From Curtobacterium sp. MR_MD2014 (lineage in GTDB: Bacteria > Actinomycetota > Actinomycetes > Actinomycetales > Microbacteriaceae), in the NCBI RefSeq assembly GCF_000772085.1, contig NZ_CP009755.1:2294001-2358000 (forward strand): DNA of 64,000 bases. Reading direction: 5' to 3'. Positions 35,285 to 44,806 of the stretch are shown in pieces. Position numbers and translations under genes: made by a program. The notes beneath the pieces were generated by a model. The model ran no database searches, had not been told where the DNA came from, and was given only the letters and a program-made list of their open reading frames with translations. Numbering within the stretch: position 1 is the first letter of the stretch; every line of letters starts with the position of its first letter.

Positions 35285-35418
35285 GGAACCACTGTACCCC
35301 AAGACGACCCGTGCTCGGCAACCCCTCGGCCGGAATGTCCGCGGGGCCCCGCAGCACGGTCCCGCACCGGGGGTAGTCTCCGACTGCACCCCAGCCGCAA
35401 CGATGCGAGAGGACACCG

Positions 35419-37371
35419 ATGTCCACACCGACCCAGGCCGACGAACGCCACGAGGACGGCCCGACCTTCGCTCCCCCGGCGGACTTCGTCGCGGACGCCG
35501 TCGCACGGGAGGACCTGCACGAGGCGGCCGCCGCCGACCGCGAGGCGTTCTGGGCGGACCAGGCCCGGACCCTGCTCGACTGGCGCACACCGTTCACCCG
35601 GACACTCGACTGGTCGGGCGCGCCGTTCGCGAAGTGGTTCGACGACGGCACCCTCAACGTGGCCGAGAACTGTCTCGACCGGCACGTCCGCGCGGGCAAC
35701 GGCGACCGGGTCGCGATCCACTTCGAGGGTGCGCCGGGCGACACGCGTCGGATCACCTACGCGGAACTCACTGCCGAGGTGCAACGCGCCGCGAACATGC
35801 TCACCGACCTCGGCGTCGCGCAGGGCGACCGCGTGGTCGTCTACATGCCGCTGATCCCGGAGGCCGTCGTCACGATGCTCGCCGTCGCCCGGATCGGCGC
35901 CGTCCACTCGGTCGTCTTCGGCGGCTTCAGCGCCGAGAGCCTGCGCGCCCGCATCGAGGACGCCGGCGCGAAGCTCGTCGTCACCGCCGACGGCGGCTGG
36001 CGGCGCGGCGCGGTCTCCCCGCTGAAGCCCGCGGTGGACGAGGCACTGGCCGGCGAGGGCACCGACTCCGTCGAGCACGTGCTCGTGGTCAGGCGCGGCG
36101 GCAACGACATCGCCTGGAACGACCGCGACCTGTGGTGGCACGACGAGCTCGCGAAGGCAGCCCCCGAGCACGAGGCGGAGGCGTTCCCCGCCGAGACGCC
36201 CCTGTTCGTCCTCTACACCTCGGGCACCACCGGGAAGCCGAAGGGGATCGTGCACACCTCCGGCGGCTACCTGACACAGGCCGCCTACACGCACCGGAAC
36301 GTCTTCGACATGCACCCGGAGAAGGACGTCTACTGGTGCACCGCCGACATCGGCTGGATCACCGGGCACTCCTACGTCGTCTACGGCCCGCTCGCGAACG
36401 GCGTCACGCAGGTGCTCTACGAGGGCACCCCGGACGAGCCGCAGCCCGGCCGCTGGTGGGACATCGTCGACAGCTACGGCGTCACCGTCCTCTACACCGC
36501 GCCGACCGCCGTCCGCGCCGCGATGAAGGCCGGCCGGCAGATCCCCGAGGCGCGGAGCCTCGAGTCCCTCCGCCTGCTCGGCAGCGTCGGGGAGCCGATC
36601 AACCCCGAGGCGTGGCAGTGGTACCGGCAGGTCATCGGCCACGACCGGACGCCGATCGTCGACACGTGGTGGCAGACCGAGACCGGCGCGATCATGATCT
36701 CGGCACTGCCCGGCGTGACGAAGCTGAAGCCCGGAGCCGCACAGACCCCGCTGCCGGGCATCGTCGCCGAGATCGTCGACGAGGAGGGCCACCGCGCCGA
36801 CCCCGGCGAGAGCGGCTACCTGACGATCACGGAGCCGTGGCCGTCGATGGCCCGTGGCATCTGGAACGATCCCGACCGCTTCGTCGAGACCTACTGGAGC
36901 CGCTTCCCCGGCCGCTACTTCGCCGGGGACGGCGCGCGGCTGGACGGGCAGGGCGACATCTGGGTGCAGGGTCGCGTCGACGACGTCATGAACGTCTCCG
37001 GCCACCGGCTCTCCACCGCCGAGATCGAGTCGGCGCTGGTGGGGCACGAGGGCGTCGCCGAGGCCGCCGTCGTCGGTGCCGCGGACGAGACGACCGGCCA
37101 GGCCGTCGTCGCGTTCGTCATCCTGACCGCCGAGGCGTCCGAGGGCGCCGACCGCGACGCGGTCGCAAAGGAGCTCCGCGACTGGGTCGGCAAGCGCATC
37201 GGTGCGATCGCGAAGCCCCGGCAGGTCGTCGTGGTCCCGGAGCTGCCGAAGACCCGCTCGGGCAAGATCATGCGTCGCCTGCTGCGCGACGCGGCCGAGG
37301 GCCGTCGCATCGGCGACACGACGACGCTCGCCGACCCGACGATCATGGCGACCATCGCAGAGCTCATGTAG
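35419..37371 (+). CDS. acs: Acetyl-CoA synthetase
   Basis: A 650-residue AMP-forming acetate:CoA ligase making acetyl-CoA from acetate. The P-loop-like motif is LYTSGTTGKPKGIVHTSGGY, with DTWWQTETGAIMISALPG, WVQGRVDDVMNVSGHRLST (hinge) and the C-terminal TRSGKIMRR, whose Lys is the catalytic and acetylation-regulated residue. Length is standard. Start ATG 35419 follows GAGAGGA, and a TAGTCT -10-like box lies at 35374-35379. It diverges from the 6C RNA and tad operon. Confidence 0.97.
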   Translation: MSTPTQADERHEDGPTFAPPADFVADAVAREDLHEAAAADREAFWADQARTLLDWRTPFTRTLDWSGAPFAKWFDDGTLNVAENCLDRHVRAGNGDRVAIHFEGAPGDTRRITYAELTAEVQRAANMLTDLGVAQGDRVVVYMPLIPEAVVTMLAVARIGAVHSVVFGGFSAESLRARIEDAGAKLVVTADGGWRRGAVSPLKPAVDEALAGEGTDSVEHVLVVRRGGNDIAWNDRDLWWHDELAKAAPEHEAEAFPAETPLFVLYTSGTTGKPKGIVHTSGGYLTQAAYTHRNVFDMHPEKDVYWCTADIGWITGHSYVVYGPLANGVTQVLYEGTPDEPQPGRWWDIVDSYGVTVLYTAPTAVRAAMKAGRQIPEARSLESLRLLGSVGEPINPEAWQWYRQVIGHDRTPIVDTWWQTETGAIMISALPGVTKLKPGAAQTPLPGIVAEIVDEEGHRADPGESGYLTITEPWPSMARGIWNDPDRFVETYWSRFPGRYFAGDGARLDGQGDIWVQGRVDDVMNVSGHRLSTAEIESALVGHEGVAEAAVVGAADETTGQAVVAFVILTAEASEGADRDAVAKELRDWVGKRIGAIAKPRQVVVVPELPKTRSGKIMRRLLRDAAEGRRIGDTTTLADPTIMATIAELM

Positions 37372-37377
37372 CCGGAA

Positions 37378-37425
37378 CGACGCGAGCCGCGCCTCCCGAC
37401 CGGTCTGGAGGCGCGGCTCGCGTCG
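37378..37425. terminator. Hairpin between convergent acs and ridA
   Basis: Perfect 19-base arms beginning CGACGCGAGCCGCGCCTCC around a 10-base loop, between gene ends at 37371 and 37446. It carries the GGAGGCGCGG core of the window's palindrome family, in everted order. Confidence 0.75.
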
Positions 37426-37445
37426 GCTGCGTCGCCGACGGTCGG

Positions 37446-37907
37446 TCAGTCGGTGAGCTCCACCACCAGCTCGACCTCGACCGGTGCGTCCAGCGGGAGC
37501 ACGGCCACGCCCACCGCGCTGCGCGCGTGGACGCCGGCGTCCCCGAACACCTCGCCGACGAGCGTCGACGCGCCGTTGGCGACCGCGGGCTGCCCGGTGA
37601 AGGACGGGTCCGACGCGACGAACACCGTCACCTTGACGACCCGGGCGACCCGGTCCAGCGACCCCGCGACCGACTGCACCGCGGCGAGGGCGTTGAGCGC
37701 GGCCACGCGCGCCTGGGCGGTGGCGGTGTCCGCGTCGACCGCGGCACCGACCTTGCCCGTGACCGACAGCGCCCCGTCGACGAAGGGCAGCTGCCCGGCC
37801 GTGTACACGTACTGCCCGGTGAGGACGGCCGGCACGTAGGCGGCGACGGGCGCAGCCACCTCCGGGATCGTCAGGCCGAGCTCCGCGAGGCGGTCGGCGG
37901 TGCTCAC
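37446..37907 (-). CDS. RidA family (YjgF) protein
   Basis: A 153-residue member of the RidA/YER057c/UK114 family, which hydrolyses reactive enamine/imine intermediates released by PLP enzymes. Visible are VLTGQYVYTAGQLPFVDG, ARVAALNALAAVQ and a C-terminus LPLDAPVEVELVVELTD. The Arg of the canonical active site (usually R in a SxVG.ARSA-type segment) is seen in VHARSAVGVAVLP. GTG 37907 overlaps the DUF4177 stop (GTGA), so the two genes are coupled. Confidence 0.88.
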   Translation of the reverse strand: MSTADRLAELGLTIPEVAAPVAAYVPAVLTGQYVYTAGQLPFVDGALSVTGKVGAAVDADTATAQARVAALNALAAVQSVAGSLDRVARVVKVTVFVASDPSFTGQPAVANGASTLVGEVFGDAGVHARSAVGVAVLPLDAPVEVELVVELTD

Positions 37908-38062
37908 GCGTCGGCCTTCGGGCGCTTCAGGTAGGCGACGAGCCCGCCCTCGGGGCCGCTGACGACCTGGACCAGCTCCCACCCCTCGGAACCGAAGTTG
38001 TTCAGGATCGCGGCCGTGTTGTGGATGAACAACGGAGCGGTGAAGTACTCCCACTGAGTCAT
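37904..38062 (-). CDS. DUF4177 miniprotein
   Basis: A 52-residue protein starting MTQWEYFTAPLFIHNTAAIL and containing NNFGSEGWELVQVV, the DUF4177 signature, ending YLKRPKADA. No membrane segment or signal is seen. It overlaps the RidA gene by four bases. Function is unknown; the pair (DUF4177 then RidA) upstream of and divergent from a PASTA PBP is, as I remember it, a recurring arrangement in actinobacteria. Confidence 0.85.
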   Translation of the reverse strand: MTQWEYFTAPLFIHNTAAILNNFGSEGWELVQVVSGPEGGLVAYLKRPKADA

Positions 38063-38112
38063 GCGGTTCCTTGCCAGCCTTTCAGTCGTGGGCGTCGTTT
38101 AGGCTGCATCCT

Positions 38113-40674
38113 ATGTCTGCCCAGAAGTCTGCCTCGCGGACCAAGCCCGTCTCCGCGATCGGCGCCTTCGTCGGTTTCGTCGGTTTCAGTGCGCTCGCTG
38201 GTCTGCTGGTCACGATCGGGGTCACCCCGGCGATCGCCGTCGCCGGCGTCACGACGACCTCGACCATCGGCGTGTTCGAGTCCCTGCCGGAGTACATCGA
38301 GATCGGTGACCTCCCGCAGCGCAACGAGATCTACGCCTACGCGAACGGGCAACCGGTCAAGCTCGCGACGGTCTACGACCAGAACCGCGAGGAGCTCAAG
38401 TACGACCAGATCAGCGACCAGCTGAAGAACGCCGCGATCGACGGCGAGGACAAGCGCTTCTGGGACCACGGTGGCGTCGACATGACCTCGCTCGTCCGCG
38501 CCGGCGTCGGCAGCATCGCCGGCGGCCTCGGCGAGTCCGGCGGTGGCTCGACCCTGACGATGCAGCTCGTCCGCAACATCAAGATGCAGCAGGCCCTCGA
38601 GCTCCCGTCCGAGGAAGAGCGCCAGAAGGCGTACAACGACGCCGTCGAGCAGACCATCCCCCGCAAGCTCGAGGAGATGAAGCTCGCCATCGGCCTGGCG
38701 AAGAAGTACTCGCACAAGGAGATCCTGACCGGGTACCTCAACATCGCCTACTTCGGCGACCAGACGTACGGCGTGCAGGCCGCCGCACAGCACTACTTCA
38801 ACAAGTCGGCGACCGACCTCACGCCGGCCGAGGCGGCCTCGATCCTCGCGATCGTGCAGTCCCCGAACACGCGCAACCTGGCGAACGAGAAGAACTACGA
38901 GGCGAACAAGGCTCGCCGCGACGTCATCCTCAAGTCGATGTACGCGCAGAAGCACCTGACCAAGGACGAGTTCGACAAGGCGATCGCGTCGGAGCCCAAG
39001 GACTACGTGCACCTGACCGAGCCGAACCAGGGCTGCCAGTCGGCGGCCGGCAACGGCGCGCAGTTCTTCTGCGACTACGCGGTCAAGGTCGTCAAGCAGA
39101 TGTCACAGCTGGGCGGGACCCAGAAGGAGCGCGACCAGGCGTGGCGCAACGGCGGCTACAAGATCCAGACGACGCTGGACATCAACCTGAACGGGCAGCA
39201 GAAGGACCTGCTGAACACCTACGACCCGAACACCGAGTCGCGGCTGCAGCTCGGCGGCGCGCTCAACTCGGTCGAGGCGTCGACGGGGCGCATCCTGACG
39301 ATGGCCCAGAACAAGGACTACGACCAGTCCCTGCAGTCCCCGCCGACGGCGACGTCCATCAACTACAGCGTCGACAAGGAGTACGGCGGCTCGATCGGCT
39401 TCCAGGTCGGCTCGACCTACAAGGTCTTCACGCTGCTCGACTGGCTCAAGGCCGGGCACGGCCTGAACGAGAGCGTGAACGGCACCCCGCACAACACGTC
39501 CCAGTGGACCCAGTGCGGCTCCACGATCACCTCGCCGTGGGCTCCGAAGAACGACTCCGCGGGTGAGAACGGCCAGTTCACAGTCGCCCGTGCCACAGCC
39601 CTCTCCGTGAACGCCGCGTTCGCGTCGATGGCCGCGAAGCTCGACCTGTGCGACATCCGGCAGACCGCAGTCGACCTCGGCGTGCACTCCGCCGACGAGA
39701 AGACGGAGCTGAACGCCTACCCGTCGTCGATCCTCGGGACCAACAACATCGCGCCGCTGACCATGGCGTCGGCGTACGCGACCATCGCCAACGGCGGGAC
39801 CTACTGCGCCCCGATCGCGATCGACCAGGTCACCGACGCCTCCGGCAAGGAGCTCGGCGGCCAGCCGAAGCAGTGCAAGCAGGTGCTCGACCCGAGCGTC
39901 GCAGCCACCGCTGCGTTCGCGATGCGCGGCACGATCCAGTACGGCACCGCGCAGGGCGCCCAGACCCCGGACGGCACGCAGCTGTTCGCCAAGACCGGCA
40001 CGACGGACGACGCCGACCAGATCTGGCTCGTGGGTGCGAGCTCGAAGGTCGCGACCGCCTACTGGCAGGGCAACACCGACGGGGCGAAGAACAACCTGCG
40101 CCACTACTACAACACCGCGGGGTACGGCTCCTACGCGTCGCAGCGTGCGCACGTGTGGCAGCAGGCGATGATCCCGATCAACCAGCTGCACCCGGCCGAC
40201 CCGTTCCCGACGCCGTCGCAGACCGCGCTGCGCGGCAACAGCGTCAACGTTCCGGACGTCCGTGGGAAGACCGCGGACGCGGCCCGTGCGACGCTCGCCG
40301 GTGCCGGCTTCACGTACGTCGACGGCGGAGCCCAGCCCGGCGGCGGCACCCCGGGGACGGTCTCGTCGACCTCCCCGGGCCCGGGATCGCTCCTGTCGAC
40401 GGGGTCCAGCGTGACCGTGTACACGACCGACGGCAGTCAGACGACGGTCCCCCAGGTCACCGGGAAGAGCGTCAGCGATGCGCGCGGCGCCCTGCAGGAT
40501 GCCGGCTTCACGAAGATCGCGCTCTCGGACGGCTACGCGAAGGGCGACGGCGACAACAAGTGCAGCGTCGCCGCGGTCGACCCCGGTGAGGGCACCGCGG
40601 TCGGCAAGGACGCGACCATCACGCTGCAGCTGTTCGGCAACAAGAACGGCAAGGCCCCGAAGGAATGCCGGTGA
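38113..40674 (+). CDS. Class A penicillin-binding protein with PASTA domains
   Basis: An 853-residue bifunctional peptidoglycan synthase. One membrane helix near residues 15-45 is followed by the glycosyltransferase domain (catalytic Glu in GEDKRFWDHGG, then GGGSTLTMQLVRN). The transpeptidase domain has the active Ser in GSTYKVFTLLDW, ALSVNAAFASM, and FAKTGTTDDADQIW. The C-terminus has two PASTA domains (VNVPDVRGKTADAARATLAG; TTVPQVTGKSVSDARGALQD) that sense peptidoglycan. Start ATG 38113 has TAGGCT seven bases ahead (leaderless). Its end overlaps the metallophosphoesterase gene. Confidence 0.95.
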   Translation: MSAQKSASRTKPVSAIGAFVGFVGFSALAGLLVTIGVTPAIAVAGVTTTSTIGVFESLPEYIEIGDLPQRNEIYAYANGQPVKLATVYDQNREELKYDQISDQLKNAAIDGEDKRFWDHGGVDMTSLVRAGVGSIAGGLGESGGGSTLTMQLVRNIKMQQALELPSEEERQKAYNDAVEQTIPRKLEEMKLAIGLAKKYSHKEILTGYLNIAYFGDQTYGVQAAAQHYFNKSATDLTPAEAASILAIVQSPNTRNLANEKNYEANKARRDVILKSMYAQKHLTKDEFDKAIASEPKDYVHLTEPNQGCQSAAGNGAQFFCDYAVKVVKQMSQLGGTQKERDQAWRNGGYKIQTTLDINLNGQQKDLLNTYDPNTESRLQLGGALNSVEASTGRILTMAQNKDYDQSLQSPPTATSINYSVDKEYGGSIGFQVGSTYKVFTLLDWLKAGHGLNESVNGTPHNTSQWTQCGSTITSPWAPKNDSAGENGQFTVARATALSVNAAFASMAAKLDLCDIRQTAVDLGVHSADEKTELNAYPSSILGTNNIAPLTMASAYATIANGGTYCAPIAIDQVTDASGKELGGQPKQCKQVLDPSVAATAAFAMRGTIQYGTAQGAQTPDGTQLFAKTGTTDDADQIWLVGASSKVATAYWQGNTDGAKNNLRHYYNTAGYGSYASQRAHVWQQAMIPINQLHPADPFPTPSQTALRGNSVNVPDVRGKTADAARATLAGAGFTYVDGGAQPGGGTPGTVSSTSPGPGSLLSTGSSVTVYTTDGSQTTVPQVTGKSVSDARGALQDAGFTKIALSDGYAKGDGDNKCSVAAVDPGEGTAVGKDATITLQLFGNKNGKAPKECR

Positions 40675-41627
40675 ACCGTGGTCGCGCCGCGCTGGGAGTG
40701 ATCGCAGCGGGCGCGACCGTCGGAGCGGCGACGGCGGCGTGGGGTTCCCTCGTCGAACGTCGCCGCTTCGGCATCCGCTGGGAGACCGTCCCGGTGCTGC
40801 CGCCGGGGTCCCGGGACGTCACCGTCCTGCACCTCTCCGACATCCACATGGCGCCCTGGCAGGCCGACAAGCAGCAGTGGCTCCGCGACCTGAGCCTGGT
40901 CGAGCCCGACTTCGTCGTGAACACGGGCGACAACCTCGGGCACCCCACGGCCAACACCGCGGTCGAGTACGCACTCGAGCCGTTCCGCGGCGTCCCGGGC
41001 GCCTTCGCGCACGGTTCGAACGACTTCTACGGCCCCTCCCCGCGGAACCCGTTCAAGTACTTCACCGGCCCGAGCAGCCACCCCACCGGCCGCCGTCCGG
41101 TCGAGCTCGACATCGACCGGCAGACCGCGTTCTTCGAGTCGCTCGGGTGGCTCGACGTCAACGACCAGGCCCACGCGATCGAGCTCCGCGGATCGCGCTT
41201 CGAACTGTTCGGCACCTCGGACGCCCACCGCGACTGGGACCGTCTCGACCTGCTGCCGACCAACGTCGACGAGATGCGCAGCGCCGTGCCGTGGACCGAG
41301 GACGAGGACGGCCCCTCCCCCGTCGCGATCGGCATCACCCACGCCCCGTACCGGCGCGTCCTCGACGCCTTCGTCGACCAGGGTGCGGACATCGTCTTCG
41401 CCGGGCACACGCACGGTGGTCAGGTGCAGGTGCCCGGGGTCGGCGCACTCGTCACGAACTCCGACCTGCCCCGGCAGTACGTCAGCGGTCTGCACCGTTG
41501 GCAGCACCGTGGACACTGGTCGTGGCTCGAGGTCTCGGCGGGCATCGGCACGTCGATCTACGCTCCGGTGCGGTTCTCCTGCCGCCCCGAGGCCGTGGTC
41601 GTGACACTCACCGCGAAGACCTCCTGA
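40671..41627 (+). CDS. Membrane-anchored metallophosphoesterase
   Basis: A 318-residue calcineurin-like phosphoesterase with an N-terminal hydrophobic anchor (ALGVIAAGATVGAATAAWG). Metal-binding motifs are VLHLSDIHM, VNTGDNLG, GSNDFYG (the GNH box with Ser-Asn-Asp), ITHAPYRR and FAGHTHGGQV. Its placement directly after the class A PBP, with overlap, is usual in actinobacteria and suggests a cell-envelope role; the substrate is unknown. GTG 40671 is preferred to ATG 40665 because GAAGGA lies six bases ahead and it overlaps the PBP stop as GTGA. Confidence 0.9.
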   Translation: MNRGRAALGVIAAGATVGAATAAWGSLVERRRFGIRWETVPVLPPGSRDVTVLHLSDIHMAPWQADKQQWLRDLSLVEPDFVVNTGDNLGHPTANTAVEYALEPFRGVPGAFAHGSNDFYGPSPRNPFKYFTGPSSHPTGRRPVELDIDRQTAFFESLGWLDVNDQAHAIELRGSRFELFGTSDAHRDWDRLDLLPTNVDEMRSAVPWTEDEDGPSPVAIGITHAPYRRVLDAFVDQGADIVFAGHTHGGQVQVPGVGALVTNSDLPRQYVSGLHRWQHRGHWSWLEVSAGIGTSIYAPVRFSCRPEAVVVTLTAKTS

Positions 41628-41705
41628 CCCGAGCCGCCGCGACGCGCCCGGGTGTACCGCGAATGGTCGTGAGCACCCTCGAACGTCCGGTAGACTTTCC
41701 TGGTC

Positions 41706-41720
41706 GCTCCGATTCGGAGC
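41706..41720 (+). repeat. Small inverted repeat in the tRNA-Pro leader
   Basis: GCTCCGA-T-TCGGAGC lies 11 bases before tRNA-Pro and 10 bases after a TAGACT -10 box (41690-41695). It may be a leader hairpin removed by RNase P processing. Confidence 0.45.
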
Positions 41721-41730
41721 AACCACACCG

Positions 41731-41805
<75 letters not shown>

Positions 41806-41825
41806 ACTGTGTTGAGACAGTAGAA

Positions 41826-41863
41826 CAGCAGGGCCCTGATCCACTCGGATCGGGGCCCTGCTG
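41826..41863 (+). terminator. tRNA-Pro terminator
   Basis: CAGCAGGGCCCTGATCC faces GGATCGGGGCCCTGCTG across ACTC (one mismatch), followed by CTTTCC, 22 bases past the tRNA. Confidence 0.8.
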
Positions 41864-41959
41864 CTTTCCCGGCACGCTCCTCTGCGTCTGTGTCCGGCGA
41901 CACAACGCCCGGTCGTCGAGCACGTCGACGAGACGGAGGCCGCTACGCTCGCAACCGTC

Positions 41960-42988
41960 ATGACGATCCCCGCCCCGCTCCCCACCGTCCTCGCGGAGAT
42001 CGGCGCGCACTTCCCCGAGCTCGCCGACGACCCGGTCCTCGCGCAGAGCCTCCTGGACAACGTGACGTCCATGATCAGCGAAGCCCACGAGCGTTACGCG
42101 ACCGGCGACGGGACCGCGAGCGTCGTGAGCGACCGGTACCTCGACCCCGAGCACCTCGCGACCGGCGTCCTGCACGCCGAACGTGCGCAGCACCCCGCCG
42201 GGGCCATGCTGGCGGCCGAGATGCTGTTCGACGCCTACCTGCCGGTCTTCGTCGACGAGGTCGGAGCGCGCACCACGGACGAGGTCCTCCGCGCCACCCG
42301 GGCACTGCACGCGGGCGTCTGGAGTCGGTTCCCCGCAGGGGCGATCGCGTACACGGAGGCACTCCGGCAACGGGTGACCTCGACGAACCTCGACTCGCGG
42401 GAGCAGATCGCCCGCGACCTGCACGACCGTGTCGCACACGGGGTGCTCGCGGGACTGCAGCGCCTCGACCTGGTGCTGCTCACCGACCCCGCGGAGGCAG
42501 AGCGGACCGCGCAGCTCGAGTCCGCGGCGCGGCTGCTCCGAGGAGCACTGACCGACGTGCAGGACCTCGCGCTCTCCCTGCACGCCAGGGTCGGCCAGGA
42601 CCGGCTGGACGACGCCCTGCGGCGGCACGTGGACGACCTGTTCCCGGGGGACGACCGCCTGGTGATCACGACGACGGGCGTCGCCGGCACCCTGCCGAAC
42701 TGGAAGGCCGAGGAGGCGCTGACGATCCTCCTCGAAGCGCTGACCAACCGGCGGAAGCACGCGCCCGGTTCCGCGGCGTCCGTCGAGTTCGCGTGGTCGC
42801 CGGGGACGGTGGTCGTGACGGTGCGGGACGACGGCCCCGGGTTCGCTCCCGACGCCGTCGCCGAGGGCCGCCTCGGGCAGCGCACCATGCGTGAGCGGGC
42901 CGGTGTGCTCGGCGCCCGACTGGACGTCGAGAGCGCCCCGGGCTCGGGCACCGTCGTCCGGCTGACCGTCCCGAGGGGAGCCATGTGA
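41960..42988 (+). CDS. Sensor histidine kinase (HisKA_3 type), soluble
   Basis: A 342-residue kinase with no membrane segment. Residues 1-~155 are a helical sensor region with no known domain. The dimerisation/phospho-acceptor helix is REQIARDLHDRVAHGVLAGL (His in DLHDR), and the ATPase part has VTVRDDGPGFAPDAV and SAPGSGTVVRLTV. The N box reads LLEALTNRRKHAPG. TCGTCGA-GCACG-TCGACGA (41913-41931) before the gene could be an operator. Its stop overlaps the response regulator start, so the two form a pair. The signal is unknown. Confidence 0.9.
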   Translation: MTIPAPLPTVLAEIGAHFPELADDPVLAQSLLDNVTSMISEAHERYATGDGTASVVSDRYLDPEHLATGVLHAERAQHPAGAMLAAEMLFDAYLPVFVDEVGARTTDEVLRATRALHAGVWSRFPAGAIAYTEALRQRVTSTNLDSREQIARDLHDRVAHGVLAGLQRLDLVLLTDPAEAERTAQLESAARLLRGALTDVQDLALSLHARVGQDRLDDALRRHVDDLFPGDDRLVITTTGVAGTLPNWKAEEALTILLEALTNRRKHAPGSAASVEFAWSPGTVVVTVRDDGPGFAPDAVAEGRLGQRTMRERAGVLGARLDVESAPGSGTVVRLTVPRGAM

Positions 42989-43605
42989 CCGCCGTCACCC
43001 ACGTCGCGATCGTCGACGACCACCGGCTCTTCCGCGAGGGGCTCGCCACGATCCTGGCGGCGGTCCCGACGATCCGGGTCGTCGCGCACGGGGAGCGCCC
43101 GTCCGACGTGCTCGACTCCCCCGAGGCGGCCGCGATCGACGTGCTCCTGCTCGACGTCGAGCTCGACGGGCCGCCGGCGCGGACCACCATCGCCACCGTC
43201 CGCCGCCGACACCCGCACATCAGCGTCGTCGTCCTGACGATGCACCGTGACGCCGTCCTTCGCCGCGCGCTGCTCGACGCCGGAGCCGTGGACTTCGTGA
43301 CGAAGGACACCCCGAGCCGGGAGCTCGTCGACCGGATCGTCCGAGCGACCCGCAGGGGTGCGGGTCCCGTGACGTTCCCGGTCGACCTGGTCACCGACGC
43401 CCGCGCCGGGTCACCGCTCAGCGACCGCGAGCTCGAGGTGCTCCGTCTCGTCGCAGATGCGCGGTCGAACGCCGAGATCGCCACCGAACTCGGGCTCGCC
43501 GTCGGCACGGTGAAGCGGCACGTCTACAACGTCTACCGGAAGCTCGACGTCGGGACGCGTGTCGCCGCGATCACCGCCGCGACGCGCCTCGGGCTCCTGG
43601 CCTGA
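42985..43605 (+). CDS. LuxR/NarL-family response regulator
   Basis: A 206-residue regulator. The receiver starts HVAIVDDHRLFREGLATIL, with the phospho-Asp in VLLLDVELDG (near residue 54) and the conserved Lys in DFVTKDTPSRELV. The LuxR helix-turn-helix is SPLSDRELEVLRLVADARSN and IATELGLAVGTVKRHVYNVY. The GTG start at 42985 overlaps the kinase stop (GTGA). It is the output of the kinase before it; targets are unknown. Confidence 0.93.
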   Translation: MTAVTHVAIVDDHRLFREGLATILAAVPTIRVVAHGERPSDVLDSPEAAAIDVLLLDVELDGPPARTTIATVRRRHPHISVVVLTMHRDAVLRRALLDAGAVDFVTKDTPSRELVDRIVRATRRGAGPVTFPVDLVTDARAGSPLSDRELEVLRLVADARSNAEIATELGLAVGTVKRHVYNVYRKLDVGTRVAAITAATRLGLLA

Positions 43606-43647
43606 CGGCTCCCACGGCCGGACGGCCGCAGCGGGCGTGTCCGTCCG

Positions 43648-44685
43648 CTAGACCGTCGCCCCCGCCGGCACCAGGCGGCCCTCGGCCTGCAGGGACGCCA
43701 CCACGTCGAGCGCCTGGTGCCGGTAGCGCGCCTGGGCAGCACCGGGCGCGACGATCACCCCGTCGGCACCGGTGGACGCGACGAGCTCGTTGATCTTCGT
43801 GGCGACGTGCTCGCGGTCGCCGTAGGCCTGCCGCTCCGTCCGCGCGGCGATGAACCGGCGCTCGAGGTCCGAGAACTCGTACGCGCGGGCCTCGTCCATG
43901 GACACCGGCTCGGGCTTGGCACCCTGTCGCATGCGGATGAACGAGATCATCCCCGGAGCGCTCTGCTCCTCGACGATCGCAGGGTCCTCGTCGGTGACGA
44001 CCTGCACACCGATGAGGGCGTTCGGGGTCTGCCGGAAGCGCGACGGGCGGAACGAGTCGCGGTACAGCGCGAGCGCCGCCTCCGTGTTGTCCGACGCGAA
44101 GTGGTGCGCGAAGGCGAACGACACCCCGAGCGCGCCGGCGACCTGGGCGCTGTAGCCCGAGGAGCCGAGCAGCCAGAACTCCGGCACGTCGCCGTAGCCC
44201 GGGACCGCGCGGATCCGCGACAGCGGGTTCGACGCGTCCATGCCGGTGAAGAACCCGATCAGGTCGGCGAGCTGCTGGGGGAAGTCGTCGACGTCGAGCC
44301 GGTCGGTGCGGCGCAGCGCCATCGCCGTCGCGCCGTCGGTCCCCGGGGCGCGCCCGATGCCGAGGTCGACGCGGTCGCCGTACAGTGCGCGCAACGTGCC
44401 GAACTGCTCGGCGATCACGAGCGGTGCGTGGTTCGGGAGCATCACCCCGCCGGAACCGATCCGGATGCGTGACGTCGCGGCGCCGACGGCACTGAGCAGC
44501 ACGGCGGGCGCGGACGAGGTGATGCCCGGCATGCCATGGTGCTCGGCGACCCAGACACGCTCGTAGCCGAGCTGCTCGGCGTGCACGGCCATGTCGATCG
44601 ACCCCTGCAGGGCCTCGGTGTTCGACTGGCCGTACTCGCGGGTGGCCAGGTCGAGGACGGACAGGTGCACGGTGGCGTCGCTCAT
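43648..44685 (-). CDS. Luciferase-like (LLM class) flavin-dependent oxidoreductase
   Basis: A 345-residue bacterial-luciferase-fold monooxygenase using reduced FMN or F420. Family marks are [71 protein letters not shown] and [11 protein letters not shown]. It belongs to the MsnO8-like group, for which substrates are mostly unknown. Start ATG 44685 gives the standard N-terminus; upstream frame is only spacer. It converges with the response regulator gene and is not co-transcribed with tdk, since a palindrome intervenes. Confidence 0.9.
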   Translation of the reverse strand: MSDATVHLSVLDLATREYGQSNTEALQGSIDMAVHAEQLGYERVWVAEHHGMPGITSSAPAVLLSAVGAATSRIRIGSGGVMLPNHAPLVIAEQFGTLRALYGDRVDLGIGRAPGTDGATAMALRRTDRLDVDDFPQQLADLIGFFTGMDASNPLSRIRAVPGYGDVPEFWLLGSSGYSAQVAGALGVSFAFAHHFASDNTEAALALYRDSFRPSRFRQTPNALIGVQVVTDEDPAIVEEQSAPGMISFIRMRQGAKPEPVSMDEARAYEFSDLERRFIAARTERQAYGDREHVATKINELVASTGADGVIVAPGAAQARYRHQALDVVASLQAEGRLVPAGATV

Positions 44686-44737
44686 GGGGACGACAACCGT
44701 CGCCGGCGTGCGCGCATTCCGCGCCACGGGCCGGCCT

Positions 44738-44769
44738 GGAGGCGCGCGGCGGCGCCGCAGCGTGCCTCC
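44738..44769 (-). terminator. Imperfect GGAGGC-family hairpin after tdk
   Basis: GGAGGCGCGCGGCGGC faces GCCGCAGCGTGCCTCC with two mismatches, in the gap between the tdk end (44807) and the luciferase-like gene start (44685). It probably ends the kinase-regulator-tdk transcript. Confidence 0.55.
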
Positions 44770-44806
44770 CGTCCGGCGGTGGCCCACCTGGCGGACGTGG
44801 GTCGGA

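Noticed and set aside
37378..37425. Small RNA gene in the acs-ridA gap
   Set aside because: The hairpin sits symmetrically between convergent stops and has no promoter of its own, so a shared terminator is simpler.
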